Source: Ailurus styani (lineage: Eukaryota; Chordata; Mammalia; Carnivora; Ailuridae). Taken from it: a DNA stretch of 64,000 nucleotides. Made by a program: the position numbers and the translations under genes. Under the pieces are notes generated by a model. That model was not told the origin of the DNA. It saw nothing but the letters and a program-made list of their open reading frames with translations, and searched no databases. The DNA lies in contig LNAC01000737.1 of the NCBI GenBank assembly GCA_002007465.1, positions 380,990-444,989 on the forward strand. Reading direction: 5' to 3'. Positions within the stretch are counted from its first letter, which is position 1. The number at the start of each line of letters is the position of its first letter. This document shows, in pieces, positions 44,177-56,285 of the stretch.

Positions 44177-45736
44177 CCGTGTTCAATCACAGTAACAACA
44201 CTAACCAGATATTTTCTTTTCTGATTTTGATTAAACTTATTATTTAATTATATTCTATTATAAGCTGCCTCAAATTTGGACAGATAGTAATCACTCGTTT
44301 ATATTAACCTGTGGAGATATGGATTGCAACAACTGATCCGTGGTTTCAAGAAGGTGTCCTGGGAAAAAAAAGAAAAAAAGAAGGTGTCCCGTTCTTGTCC
44401 AGAGACACGGAGACTTTATTTCTTCCTCTCCCTGAGAAGCCAAGGAGTGTTGTTCATGTCCTGAGGGCAGCAGAGTTTGCCAGATCTCCCCCCAGGGCAG
44501 TCAGGTTTTGCTTTAACCTCTCCCAAAGCAGAAGGTCTTGCCTGCGTCCTGAGGAGAGAGTTGGCCTCCCCACCCTGAACCGCTAAAGCTTTTGGTTTGT
44601 AAGAGGAAAGGTACATGGTGTGCTTTGCACAGGTCCCAAATGCAGCTGCTCATTTTTGTCACCCCGCTTCTGAAAGGAGCTTAGATGGTGGCTGCCTCCC
44701 CTCTCTGCGCTGCCAAAGGTACAGCAATTCACAGACCTGGGCTCCCCTGGAGGGGCTGGTCCCTCTCTGGAATTCCATTCGCTTGGTGGCCTTGTGACCT
44801 CAGTTTTCTGATGGGCTCCAGAAAATGTATGATTTTGTAGATGAGCCTGCTTTTTGTCATCCCAAGGGTGGGAGTGATGTCCTTTTGCAGTTTCTACATA
44901 CTAAGTAGAAGCAGAACTCACCAAAAGTGAAATTTTGAACTATACTCAGGATGTGTACACCAACTGTTTTGCTAACCCCCGCTCAGCTGTAAATTCGTCT
45001 TTCTTGAGTCCAATAGCTTGCAGTGGAAGCAACCAGCTCGGCCAAGGATCAGATCCTCTGCCAGGGTTCGCATACCAATCAGACCCATGACCTGTGTTTT
45101 ATTAGTACTGCACCCCCCGCACCCAAGAAACCAGCCACCCTGATGTGAAGTCGGATTACACGACAGGGGTGCAGAAGAGGTGCCTCCTATACAGTTATCG
45201 CTTTTCATATCAGGGTTGTATTTTGGCAAGATCTCATAAATTCTCATAATAGGATCTTTGACCCACATGGTACAAAAAGAAATAGAAACAAATCGTTCCA
45301 GTAATAAATATTTAGTCATTTGATTGACACAGCTGATCCAAGTAATTTAAGCCTCTGTGATATTAGCTCTCTAAAGTTACCATGAACTGGGTTTATACAG
45401 ATTAGTATATAATAGACTACTTTTTCTTGAGCTTTATCAATCAGGAAAGTACATAATGAAGTCTATATGGAAAATGAAGTTTTGGTGTTTTCCTAAAATT
45501 ATTTTTTCAAAGTATAGGGGCCACTATAAATACATATTTACCAATAATGAACTTTCTTACTGTCTTTGAGTTTCTATGTTCACTTGTCCTTGTATGGTTA
45601 CTGTTTCTGACTGCTGTTATATCAGGCCTGGAAAGGGAAAGCAAAATGTCCATTTGAGTTATCATAACACTGCAGCGTGATTAACACCAGCTTTCATTAA
45701 GTCTTCTGAAGATTGTACCAAAAAAAAAAAAAGAAT
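44177..45736. other. Unassigned non-coding stretch
   Basis: About 1.55 kb of mostly unique sequence. The 91-codon frame 44311-44586 has no domain and spans the insertion at 44348-44389. Two A-runs occur (44364-44377 and 45720-45732). Confidence 0.45.
44348..44389 (+). mobile_element. Apparent tail-only retro-insertion (oligo-A) with 12-bp TSD
   Basis: AAGAAGGTGTCC occurs at 44348-44359 and 44378-44389. The 18 bases between are TGGGAAAAAAAAGAAAAA, which is almost only A. The structure matches an L1-mediated insertion that kept only the poly-A end. A simple tandem duplication followed by A-slippage is the alternative. Confidence 0.55.
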
Positions 45737-45754
45737 TATATTGTGTAAAGTTTT

Positions 45755-45944
45755 TTTTTTAAGATTTTATTTATTTATTTGACAGAGAGAGAGAAATTAC
45801 AAGTAGGCAGAGAGGCAGGCAGAGTGAGAGGAGGAAGCAGGCTCCCTGCTGAGCAGAGAGCCCAATGCAGGGCTCCCAGGACCCTGAGATCATGACCTGA
45901 GCCAAAGGCAGAGGCTTTAACCCACTGAGCCACCCAGGCACCCC
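45755..45944 (-). mobile_element. Young Can-SINE, minus strand, with ~17-bp TSD
   Basis: Reversed tail and the young-type reversed body ('GTAGGCAGAGAGGCAGGCAG'), ending with reversed head 'CCACTGAGCCACCCAGGCAC'. The TSD TATATTGTGTAAAGTTTT lies at 45737-45754 and 45945-45962. Confidence 0.95.
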
Positions 45945-45962
45945 TATATTGTGTAAAGTTTT

Positions 45963-48238
45963 GAAGCAAGTGGTCTTCAATTTAAATAATGGCAGATGGC
46001 TGGGTTTTTTTCCTAATAAAAGTTCAAAATACAGTTACTCTGTTATAGGGCCACATGCTACCACTTTTTCTGAAGCAATTTTTTATAGTTTAAATTACAA
46101 ATATCAGAAGTCAAATGTTTATAATCAAAGCCTTAAATTCTGGTTTCACAAATCCCAGACTGCCAAATAGGGAGCACATACCTTTTTAATTGAGTACTAT
46201 AGCCAGATGCCCCGGGCAGAGCTGAGAGGAAGACTTGCAATAACAGGGGCAGGGGAGCTTCTACTAACAGGATCCCCCAGGGGATCTCCAAAGAGGTGAA
46301 CCTGTGTCCAACTCGGAGATGATAGATTATTCTAGAAGAGCAGGATGGGAGGGATCATGTCTGATAGAAAAAGCATTCACTTTTGAATTTATGACTGTGT
46401 TAGTTGAATACAGCAAAAGTCTGTCCGACTTCCTTATATACCCAACTTAGTTTTCTTTTGCAGTTAAGAATGACAGAGCAAGCAAGCATGTGTTTCTGGA
46501 AGCAGACAGTCCAAACCTTTCTCTGGAGAAGAGATGAAGAATAATCCTATATCTAAAATGAAAAGATCAGCCAATCCTCTGTTAGATTAGAAAGACATTT
46601 ATAAGAAAAAAAAGCATAAGTATCTTACCTCTAACAAATTATATCGTAAAGTATAACTTTAAGACAAGGATAATAGCTTTCTTTAAGCATTTGTAACAGA
46701 TCACACAATTTCACAATCTCATTACTTAATTTAACTAACTCTTATCAATTAGCTGTCTATTTATTCTTTCATGATAAGAGTTATTTGGAATGTAAATATT
46801 TTTTAAAAAATTAAAATTTTCTTATAAGCCTTTCCTCAATTTTCTCATTCATTTCAAATCATTTAAGATTTTATTTGGTCAGACCCTTCCTAACTGACAA
46901 AACATAAAATGTATTTTGAGAGAAAATATGTTCCTTGCAATTATTTAAGTTCGATGTTGGAAAATTATTAAGATTTTCCATCACCTTGCTTTGTTCAGAT
47001 GAGTATAAGCTATTTCAAAATCACCTCACTTTTTATTTTAGTTCGTTTGTTTTAAAAGGCTCTGAGCATGACTTCATTTACTTGGGATGGAATCGCAACT
47101 GCTCTAAACAAGATCTAAAATACCAACCAAGACATTGTGTCTAAAGGAGCCACTTGGGCTTCTGACGTGGCCAGTTCATGTCGGCATCTCTTCAATATCC
47201 TTTAGCCACATCTGTTTCATGGATTGATTTGGAAAACAAAAGGCTCATGAGAGCCTGGAAGACATTGAGGTTGCCACCAAACATGAATTCAATTCCCCTG
47301 TCTTTGAAAGAGCCTCCTAAGACACATTCTATACATTTGGTTCCATGTGGAACAGTTTAAGCAATTCAAGAGGACTTCACTATTAGATCAAAAGTATATT
47401 TCCAGATGCCACTTTAAAATAACAAACAGAGCTTTATAGTTTACTTCTCAATAGAGGCAGCATTTGGAACAATGCTTATCACCAACAGCTCCAGCTTCTG
47501 CTGATTAAAAACAGTAATCTGGTCTTTTGAAAAGGCTACCAAAATATTTTGTACGAATCTAAAGAGAGTTTGTAACAGAGTCCTTTAAATGCCCACCCTC
47601 CCTCATCCCTCTATTAAGGCATGGTCCCTGTACTTCCAGAGAAGGAAACAAGTAACATGAACAGGTAAGAATTTATGTCTGGAAAAGCTACTTTCATTAG
47701 AAAAAAAAATAGAGACGAATGAAAGTCAGTTAAAAGAAAGAGTACGGATTTCAGGTATAGGATTTCTTCTTCAGTATTTCTGCTTGGTTTTTTTGCTAGG
47801 CTCTTCTCTAATTCACTCAGCCAAAGTCACCCACTTCTTCTCAGCATTTCCATGGAACTTGACTTAAGTGACCCCCTGGGTGAGGATTCTCAGAGTGATC
47901 ACTGTGAGGAGAGTGATATCATTGTACTCAGGAGATTTCTCTCCCAAAGTAAGCTCCAGATTCTTCAAGAATTCTTCGAGAATTCTTTCAGAGGAAACAC
48001 ATCTTCATATTTGTGTCTGCACTACTCTCTTCCAAATACAGGTCCTTACATGCTCACTACTAAATAAATATTGAGTTGAAGTAGAACGTGATGGAATGGA
48101 CAAAGGGGACACTAAAGAATGAAGATGGACAAAGATGTTTATTCAAAATCAAAAGAAGTTCAAAAAATGTATTCAGAGAATAAAGAAATTTGTTCTAATT
48201 CTTCAGGGCAACTAAATAGGGACTCGGAGAGTGATTCA
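45963..48238. other. Unassigned, mostly AT-rich sequence
   Basis: About 2.3 kb with no repeat recognised. 47390-47600 has balanced composition with 'GGAACAATGCTTATCACC' and 'CTGCTGATTAAAAACAG', a weak candidate for a regulatory element. Confidence 0.4.
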
Positions 48239-48240
48239 TT

Positions 48241-48417
48241 TTTTTTAAGATTTTATTTATTTAATAGAGAGAGAGAGCACAGAGGGAGAAGGAGAGAGAG
48301 AGAGAAGCAGACTCCCCTCTGAGCAGGGAGCCTGATGCAGGACTCAATCCCAGGACCCTGAGATCATGACCTGAGCAGAAGGCAGATGCTTAACCAACTG
48401 AGCCACCCAGGTGCCCC
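48241..48417 (-). mobile_element. Can-SINE, minus strand
   Basis: Reversed tail 'TTTTAAGATTTTATTTATTT', GA-rich body, reversed head 'CTTAACCAACTGAGCCACCC'. The body is of the older type. No TSD was found. Confidence 0.92.
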
Positions 48418-49309
48418 AAAAAGCTATTCTTTTAAAGGAAAGTATTTGAGGTCCATCACATCTATTCATAAACCACTTCTCTCTCTTATAACCTAAGGTC
48501 ACATGTGGATCAGGGAGGAAGCCAATGCTCCTGTTCTGAACATCAGGTGAGATCAGAGTTCCACTTCTACTCCTGTTCTACAACCCAGATGCCCAGCTGC
48601 AGAACATCGAAGAACAGGGATGATGATTGAAATCTGAAATAGTTATGGGTGAAGTCTTCAGTCTGTCTTACCCCCTACTAGTTTAGCTCAGACTTTTCAT
48701 CCATCCCTATAGAAAAAAAAAAAAGGAAAGGGTGAAAGAAAAGCCAAATTCTTTCCCAAGTGGCAAGAAGAACACAATGAAAAGGTCTTCATATATTCTT
48801 CAAAATCTCACCCAGGAAAGCCCTGTAAACACTCAATGTAGTACATGATACTCTTGGATTGTTCCAGAAGTGTGATCAATCACAAAAATCTGAATGGCTC
48901 CGTGACAATAAACAAACAAAAATATAAATGGTGTTGCTTCAGTGTTTTTAAGTGATGATAGCCTGGAAATGTTCCCGCCCCGCCCCCCAAATTAATCTGT
49001 ATATTAGACAGGTGTACAGGATAGATGGTCTCTCTTAATCACTGAAAATAATATTCCCTTTCTCACTAACTTAATCCAGAATAATCTTCTCATATTATCA
49101 TGACACTTTCAGAAAGAAAACACCTGTGTATCACCTGGCACCATTTAAAACTTGTTAACAAGGTGGTGACAAGGAATTGGATGGCATTTAGCAGTGGTAG
49201 TTACATGTTTCCAATAAACAAAGTGGATTTTGATCTCCCCAGTGCCTTGCTTGCCGGCACTTTAAATACGTGCCTTTCCTTTAGTGAGAGATAGGATCAC
49301 TGTTCTTTG

Positions 49310-49323
49310 CCAGCAGGTGGTGC
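49310..49323 (+). promoter_or_regulatory. CTCF-like motif
   Basis: CCAGCAGGTGGTGC fits the CTCF core CCASYAGRKGGCRS at 13 of 14 positions, the exception being T for C near the end. It is in non-repetitive DNA. No function can be inferred from the motif alone. Confidence 0.35.
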
Positions 49324-50246
49324 AAAAACCATATTGTAGAAAATATTCACAGAAAAACAATAGGACATCTCAAATTGGGTACTCATGGTACCCATAGGCA
49401 TTGTTTTGGAAGAAGTGATGGTAGAGCTCCTTTTTTTTATCATCAGTTTATATGCTCCTTCCACAACGTATCACCTTTTCCTGACCCAAACCGCACATTC
49501 GCGAATTCCACACATTTATCTGGACGTAAAATTGATTTATTTTAGCATTAGTTGTTAGATTTCACCTAATTTCTTCTTTTCCCAGCTCCTTGAAGTTAGC
49601 TTCAGGCCTGCAAGGATCATCAGCTATTCTCAGGAGTGGCAAGTTATTTGTGATGTGACCCCAAGAACTCCACACTCTTCTTCTCACCTTACTTGGTAGG
49701 GCTCAAGTTTAAATCAGGGTCCTGTGACCCGATGGATCCCATCTACTCAGCTCATGTACCCCTTTCTCTGCCTCACTCTCTGCTTCCCTTCAAGGATGAG
49801 ATCCCAAAAATCAAGACTGGTCCAAAGCATCTACTATTGTTATTACTTCATGACAGAAACCTTGAATCACGAGATGTACTGTGAAGAAGAAACAAAATCA
49901 GCTCAAAAATGGAAGGCACTTTGTAAATTAAAATGAATGCAGAACTTATGAATAGTTTAAAATCTGGTTGATTATTTTTTATATGACCTCCTTCAAATTC
50001 CTTAACTCTTCTAGGCTTCAATTTATTTCTTTATTTATTCATGTTTGCCACCTGTTGAAGGAGGTCATAGGGTAAGTCTAATGAGCACCGGAGAAAAAAA
50101 GAATAAACTAGACCCAAATCTAATTATTTCCCTGTTCCAGGCATTGTGCTTTTGACTTTCACAAACGTTAGTGCGACAGCTACTAAGGGATAGTTCTGGA
50201 ACTCAAATTCAAGTCTTGGATCTCCCAATGTGTTTCTTTTCACATA

Positions 50247-50286
50247 CTGATCCGTAAATGCTAATTCAATCTTGAGTTACAGGCTC
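50247..50286 (+). repeat. 40-bp dispersed duplication, copy 1
   Basis: It starts CTGATCCGTAAATGCTAATT and continues to ACAGGCTC. Copy 2 at 51627-51666 agrees at 36 of 40 positions, without gaps. The flanks do not match. Confidence 0.8.
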
Positions 50287-51374
50287 TACTATTCAGACCC
50301 AAGAAAGACCACAGGTTGTAAGTGACACTCAATGCTCTCGTCCTCTCTCTGGAAATGCCATGGTTACAGGGATACTAAGCAGAGGAAAATCCCCCTTCCA
50401 GACACACATATGCACACACACAAGTTCACTTTAAAATGGACTCCAACTTTCCAAAAGATAGCATGATCCTAGAAAGACTGGACCTCCTCTCCTGTGTCAC
50501 AGAGTCAGCTGGCTGCCTTAGAATCAACTATCTGCTTCCTTTCAACTTGTATCAGCATAGAACTAAGTACTCAGACTCAAGTAGGAGAGTAGACAAACTT
50601 TCCCTCATTCCCCACTCTTCCGTGATAGTCAAAGATATCCTTGGCTAACCTAGATAGGCCTTAAATGATCTCACTGCCACCTGGACCACTTCCAAGCTCT
50701 GCCCCTTCAGCTTCAAAGCTCATGCTTACGTTCCCTGCTAACTCACTTCTCTTATCTGCACCTGCATTCCACAGGGGCTGGCTGGCTCCTAGCAAACTCG
50801 CTCAACCTGCCCTCCTCCACTTCTCTGTTCTCACCACCAAACCCTTATAAAGAAACCATTCTGGGGACCTGAACAGTCTCCCACACCCAGCCTTTAAGAC
50901 TCCTAGGTTCTCAGATGAACCCTTATTTAGTTATGGTTGTGTTTATGTGCATTTACCTTTCACAAAAAATTTAGGGCAGATCAGATTCATCCCCAAAAGT
51001 TATTTTCTCCAACCTAATTCTATCCAAACCCATAACTTTATATGCTCCATAAATGCTGGATTTTTATTTGCCTATTGTGGGAATATAAGGTTTCTATATA
51101 ATCCTATGAACTTGCATTAGATAGCATACTTTGTATTGATTCATATTATCCACTGTCTCTCATTATATTTGCAGATGTTCTACCTTAAGACACATTCTGG
51201 TCCTAATATGTTCTAACATATAACATAGTCACACTTAAGAATCTAAATGTTTGATATACATTTTACTCTTTTCATTGCTAATTCTACTTGTGCCTAGTTT
51301 TTCTACTCGACTTTTGCATTAAGTCTATCAAATGAATGTTCCAGGTGGTAGAAGAGCCAATGTATCATTTTTTG

Positions 51375-51960
51375 TATTACCTATATTGTTCAGTAAATGT
51401 TTACTAAATATTGACCAAAATACAAGACACAGAGCTTAGCCCCAGGAAAGAAAAAAATTAAAAAGGGGTATCTCAGCCCTACAGGAGTTTCTCATCTCAG
51501 AAAGGGAAAAGATTAAGAGCATGCACACAGCTCCACTAAGAAGCAGAATGGAGTAAACCTATCTCAGAGGCATAAACAAAGTAGTCTAGAAATGGAGGGA
51601 AGGATTTTTCAGATAGAGAGTAGGCTCTGATTCATAAATGCTAATTCAATCTTAGGTTACAGGCTCAATCAGAAAATGAATCAGCAAGGGGATGGAGGCA
51701 AGGCGATCTGTGCCATTTGAGGATAATGGCATTCAAATGGCCGAAATGAACAGAGGGGACATTCCAGGCAGGGGGAAAGCATGGCCAAATCAAAGATGAG
51801 AGGACCTGGCATCCTAGGGAGCCACCAGGAACTTCTTGCTGGAACATGCCGCTGGCTGGGGAGAACAGAGACAGATAATACCAACAGCCACTCTATGGCA
51901 AAGGACGGTATAGGTTCAAAAGTAGTTAAAGAACAATCCCCAGCATTTGGCATGTCATTG
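51375..51960 (-). repeat. Ancient LINE-like fragment, L2-type, minus strand
   Basis: 'CAGTAAATGTTTACTAAATA' and, further on, 'GGGACATTCCAGGCAGGGGG' and 'AAAGCATGGCCAAATCAAAG' resemble antisense L2-associated wording (GGGCATTCCAGGCAGAGGGAACAGC). It is strongly diverged and carries copy 2 of the 40-bp duplication within it. Confidence 0.4.
51627..51666 (+). repeat. 40-bp dispersed duplication, copy 2
   Basis: It starts CTGATTCATAAATGCTAATT and ends ACAGGCTC. It lies 1,380 bp downstream of copy 1. Both copies are in the same orientation. Confidence 0.8.
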
Positions 51961-52629
51961 GGTAGGAGACCATGAGTCCATAGTGCCCTTCCTAAGCACT
52001 AGGCAATATTTTAAATGTGAAAACTTTATCAAATTGCACTGCATTTGTTTACACATATATCTTATTCCTTACTTACGTTTTACTCCTTAAGAAAAGGAAC
52101 AGGGTCTTATTTTCATCTTTGGCTGATGTTCATATTTGGTTGCATTGATAAAGGCATATAAATATCATCATTAGAGCATTAGTAATTTAAATCAGAGATC
52201 GATGAGGTGCCAAGGGAGAGAGGAAAGAGAAGACCAAAGATATATCTTCCCTTGAGGGGACATCTCTATTAAAAGGATAGGAGAAGATGGAAGAAATAAT
52301 TGAAGGAGGGGCCAGAAAGAGAAGAGAGGATTGCCAGACGATAGCTACATCACACAAGCTGGGAGCCTTGTGCCAAGATAGGCAGGGATGGAAAACTGTC
52401 ATAAATGCCTAAGGACCCTCAGGATGGTTGGTGTTGGCCAGGTGAGATAGAGGAAGCAGGGGGGTCATGGCCTCATCTTAAGGGGCCAGCAGTCCTCAGC
52501 TCCAAGGGAATGTTGACTCAGTACATCCAAATCTTCCATGGTTTTGATGAAAGCCAGAATGCAGATGGATATATGAATATAAAAATTTAGCAACTAACTT
52601 AAGTTTGAAAGATAAAAATATGATGACCA
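51961..52629. other. Unassigned non-coding stretch
   Basis: No repeat recognised. It ends where the L1 block at 52630 begins. Confidence 0.45.
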
Positions 52630-55060
52630 AGCATTACCTTGATCCCCAAACCAGACAAAGACCCCACCAAAAAGAATTACAGTCCAATATCCCTGACTAA
52701 CATGGATGCAAAAATTCTCACCAAAATACAAGCTAATAGGATTCAACAGTACATCAAAAGGATTATTCACCACTACCAAGTGGGACTTATTCCTGAGCTG
52801 CAGAGGTGGTTCAACATCCACAAATCAATCAGCATGATGCACCATACTAATAAAAGAAAGGATAAGAACCATATGATCCTCTCAACAGATGCAGAAAAAG
52901 CATTTAACAAAATACAACACCAATTCTTTTTTTTTAAGATTTTATTTATTTATTTGAAAGACAGAGAGAGAGTGAGAGAGAGAGCATGAGGGGGGAGAAG
53001 GTTAGAGGGAAAAGAAGACTACCCATGGAGCTGGGAGCCTGATGTGGGACTCCATCCTGGCAGTCGCTTAACCAACTGAGCCACCCAGGCACCCCACAAC
53101 ACTGATTCTTGATAAAAATGCTCCATCATGTAGGGATAGAGGGAACATATCTCAGCATCATAAAAGCCATATGTAAAAGACCCACAGAGAATACCATTCT
53201 CAACAGGAAAAAACTGAGAGCTTTTCCCCTTAGGTCAGGAACATGGCAGGGATGTCCACTCACACTACTCTTGTTCAACATAGTACTGGAAGTCCTAGCC
53301 TCAGCAATCAGACAACAAAAAGAAATCAAAGGCATTCAAATTGCAAAGAAATCAAACTTTCATTCTTCATAGACAACACGGTACTCTATGTAGAAAACCC
53401 AAAAGACTCCACCAAAAAATTGCCAGAACTGATATAGAAATTCAGCAAAGTCATGGGATAAAAAAATCAACACAAAGAAGTCTGTTGCATTTCTATACAC
53501 TAACAATGAAGCAGCAGAAAGAGAAATCAAGGAAATGATCTCATTTGCAATTGCACCAAAAACCATAAGATACCCTAGGAATAAACCTAACTAAAAAAAT
53601 CTGTACTCTGAAAACTATAGAATACATAAGAAAGAAATTGAGGAAGACACAAAGAAATGGAAAAACATTCCATGCTCATGGATTAAAAGAACAAATATTG
53701 TTAAAGTGTCTATGTTACCCAAAGCAATCTACACATTCAAAGCAATCTCTCTCAAAATGCCAAAAACATTTTTCACAGAGCTGGAATAAAAAAACCCTAG
53801 AAATTGTATGGAACCAGAAAGACACAGTAGCCAAAGTTATATTGAAAATGAAAACCAAAGCTGGAGGCATCACAATTCCAGACTTCAAGCTCTACTACAA
53901 ACATTAATCATCAAGACAGTATGATACTGGCATAAAGACAGACACATAGACCAAAGGAACATAATAGAGAACCAGAAATGGACCCTCAACTTGATGGTCA
54001 ACTAATCTTTGACAAAGCAAGAAAGAATATCCAATGGAAAAAAAGACAGTCTCTTCAACAAATGGTGTTGGGAAAACTGAACAGAAACAAGTGCAAAAAT
54101 GAAACTGGACCACTTTCTTAAACCAGACACAAAAAGAAATTCAAAATGTATGAAAGACATAAAAGTGAGATAGGAATCCATCAAAATCCTAGAGGAGAAC
54201 ACAGGCAGCAATCTCTTTGACTGCAACCACAGCAACTTCTTGCTAGACTTGTCTCCAGAAGCAAAGGAAACAAAAGCAAAAATGAACTATTGGGACTTCA
54301 TCAAGATAAAAATCTTCTGCATGACAAAGGAAATGAGTAACAAACTTAAGAGGCAACCTATGGAATGGGAGAAGATATTTGCAAATGTCTTATGTAGCCA
54401 TGCAAATGGCTAGTACTAAAATCTATAAAGAACTTATCAGATTCAACACCCAAAAACAAAAACAAAAAAAATCTAGTCAAGAAATTGGCAGAAAACATGA
54501 AGAGACATTTTTCCAAAGAAGACATCCAAATGGTCAAGAGACACATCAAAAAATGCTCAGATCACTGAGGATCAGGAAATACAAATCAAAACCACAATGA
54601 GATACCACCTCACACCAGTCAGAATAACTAAAATTAACAATACAGGAAACAATAGATGTTGCCAAGGATGCAGAGAAAGGGGAACCCACATACACTGTTG
54701 GTGGGAATGCAAGCTGGTGCAGCAGCTCTGGAAAACAGTATAGATTTTCCTCAAAAAATTAAAAATAGAACTACCCTATGACCCAGCAATTGCACTACTA
54801 GGTATTTATCCAAAGGGTACAAAAATAATGATTCAAAGGAGCACATGCACCCCAATGTTTACAACAGCAATGTCCACAATAGCCAAAATATGGAAAGAGC
54901 CCAGATGTCTATCAACAGATGAATAGATAAAGAATATGTGGTATATACACAGAATGGAATATTACTCAGCCATCAAAAAGAATGAAATCTTGTCATTTGC
55001 AACAATGTGGATGGAACTAGTGGGTGTTATGCTCAGTAAAATAAGTCAGAGAAATGCAAA
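52630..55060 (+). pseudogene. L1 ORF2 reverse-transcriptase to C-terminus relic
   Basis: The frame from 52639 keeps '[20 protein letters not shown]', '[20 protein letters not shown]' and '[15 protein letters not shown]' before the SINE interrupts it. After the SINE, 53109-53372 keeps '[20 protein letters not shown]' and '[20 protein letters not shown]', fingers-palm blocks of the polymerase. The active-site turn at 53366-53377 reads Phe-Ile-Asp-Asn in '[18 protein letters not shown]'. Later, '[14 protein letters not shown]' remains (to 53907). Frameshifts throughout. Inactive. Confidence 0.9.
52929..53095 (-). mobile_element. Can-SINE, minus strand, nested in L1 ORF2
   Basis: Reversed tail, GA-rich body and reversed head 'CTTAACCAACTGAGCCACCC'; part of the head (the GATCATGACCTGAGC segment) is deleted. 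The 15-bp TSD has two mismatches: ACAACACCAATTCTT at 52914-52928 and ACAACACTGATTCTT at 53096-53110. Confidence 0.93.
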
Positions 55061-55394
55061 TACTACATGATTTCACTCATATGTGGAATATAAGAAACAA
55101 AACAGATGAATATAGGGGAAGGGAAGGAAAAATAAGATAAAAAACAGAGAGGGAGGCAAACCATAAGAGACTCTTAACTCTAGGAAACAAACTGAGGGTT
55201 GCTGGAAGGGAAGGGGGTAGGGAGATGGGGTAACTGAGTGATGGGCATTAAGGAGGGCACGTGATGTAATGAGCACTGGGTGTTACTTGCAACTGATGAA
55301 TCATTACATTCTACCTCTGAAACTAATAATACAGTACAGGTTAACTAAATTGAATTTAAGTTAAAAATTTTGAAAAAGGTTTTAAAAAAAAGAT

Positions 55395-56114
55395 GGCCAA
55401 CACTATGTGGATCAAAGAAATCCTACCTCACCTGGAGGCAGCCAGTGTAGGACATCCAGGCAAGAGGGAACAGATGGAGAGAACAGATGTTGGAGATGCT
55501 GTTCAGTGGTAAGTGATCATTGAGACAAGACAGGACACAAATCCCATTACATGGGCCTATGCAGTGAGTTGAGTTGCTGAGGAAATGGAGACACAACCAT
55601 GGTGAGCCACACTCCCTTGCAGGTCTCTCGACTTCCTGAGCCGTGAAGACCAGCCATCATGGGAAAGCCTGCCTCGAAGGCACACAACGAGAGTCACTGG
55701 CTCAGAACAGCTCAGGTGGCTCCATTTCCCTATTTATAGAAAGCTTGGTGCAGAGGGAAAAAGAGAAGTTATTATATGTCTAACAGCCTTTCTACAGTAC
55801 CTGCAGGGGCCAGAGAGCTGAGACTGGCTTTAATCAGCTAAGGTCATACCCATTAACATCCATTAATGTGGTTGCTATCTTGATGTCTTTTGAAGTTCCA
55901 CATGGTCCAGGCAGATCCTTTCAGACCCTGAGTGATTTTGTTTTGGCTGTTGCAGCCTGGGAAGCCAAGATGAGAGCCCCAGGAGACTGAGGATACAATG
56001 TGTAAGCTGGGTCATTGCCATTGCTAAGCAAAGCCTCACAGTGGAAGCAGGCAGCTGAATCTATTCAGTGAGGTTAGTCTGGTCTTTCAGAGGGCCTTCG
56101 CTTGTCAGGACACC
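55395..56114. other. Unassigned non-coding stretch
   Basis: About 700 bp without a recognised element. Composition is balanced. No supported frame. Confidence 0.45.
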
Positions 56115-56285
56115 TAGGTGTTAGTTCTCCAGTGAGGACTGAGTAACCAGGGAGACTTGCTTGCCTCTTCTAGAATTTGCTTACCCCATCTATAAAATGG
56201 AAATAATGATAACAAGCCTAGGACCTGGTCCAGAAGGTTTCCTGTACTTCTCACAGTGCAACATGAAATTGAATACTTAATAAAT
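56115..56285 (-). repeat. MIR fragment, minus strand
   Basis: 'TTACCCCATCTATAAAATGG', 'AAATAATGATAACAAGCCTA' and 'TTGAATACTTAATAAATG' match MIR antisense order (TTTCCTCATCTGTAAAATGGGGATAATAAT ... AGTAAGTGCTCAATAAATG). Confidence 0.6.

Larger units (their letters stand above)
48420..51375. other. Unassigned non-coding stretch
   Basis: Nearly 3 kb with no clear element. 50650-50900 (pyrimidine-rich, 'CACCTGGACCACTTCCAAGC') might be a diverged L2 piece and 50135-50240 a MIR trace; both are too weak to list separately. It contains the first copy of the dispersed 40-bp duplication (50247-50286) and a CTCF-like motif (49310-49323). Confidence 0.4.
52630..55390 (+). mobile_element. 5'-truncated carnivore L1: ORF2 and full 3' UTR, with nested SINE
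   Basis: Starts inside the ORF2 reverse transcriptase, continues through the C-terminal part ('CCAGCAATTGCACTACTAGG', 'TGGAATATTACTCAGCCATC'), the G-rich 3' UTR ('AACTGAGGGTTGCTGGAAGG', 'GAGCACTGGGTGTTACTTGC') and an A-rich tail at 55381-55391. It is interrupted by the SINE at 52929-53095. GATGACCAAGCA (52622) and GATGGCCAACAC (55392) may be a decayed TSD. It is less diverged than the blocks at 16390 and 24040. Confidence 0.92.

Noticed and set aside
44311..44586. 91-codon frame with a KKRKKE stretch
   Set aside because: The basic stretch comes from the A-rich tail-only insertion. No homology or gene context was seen.
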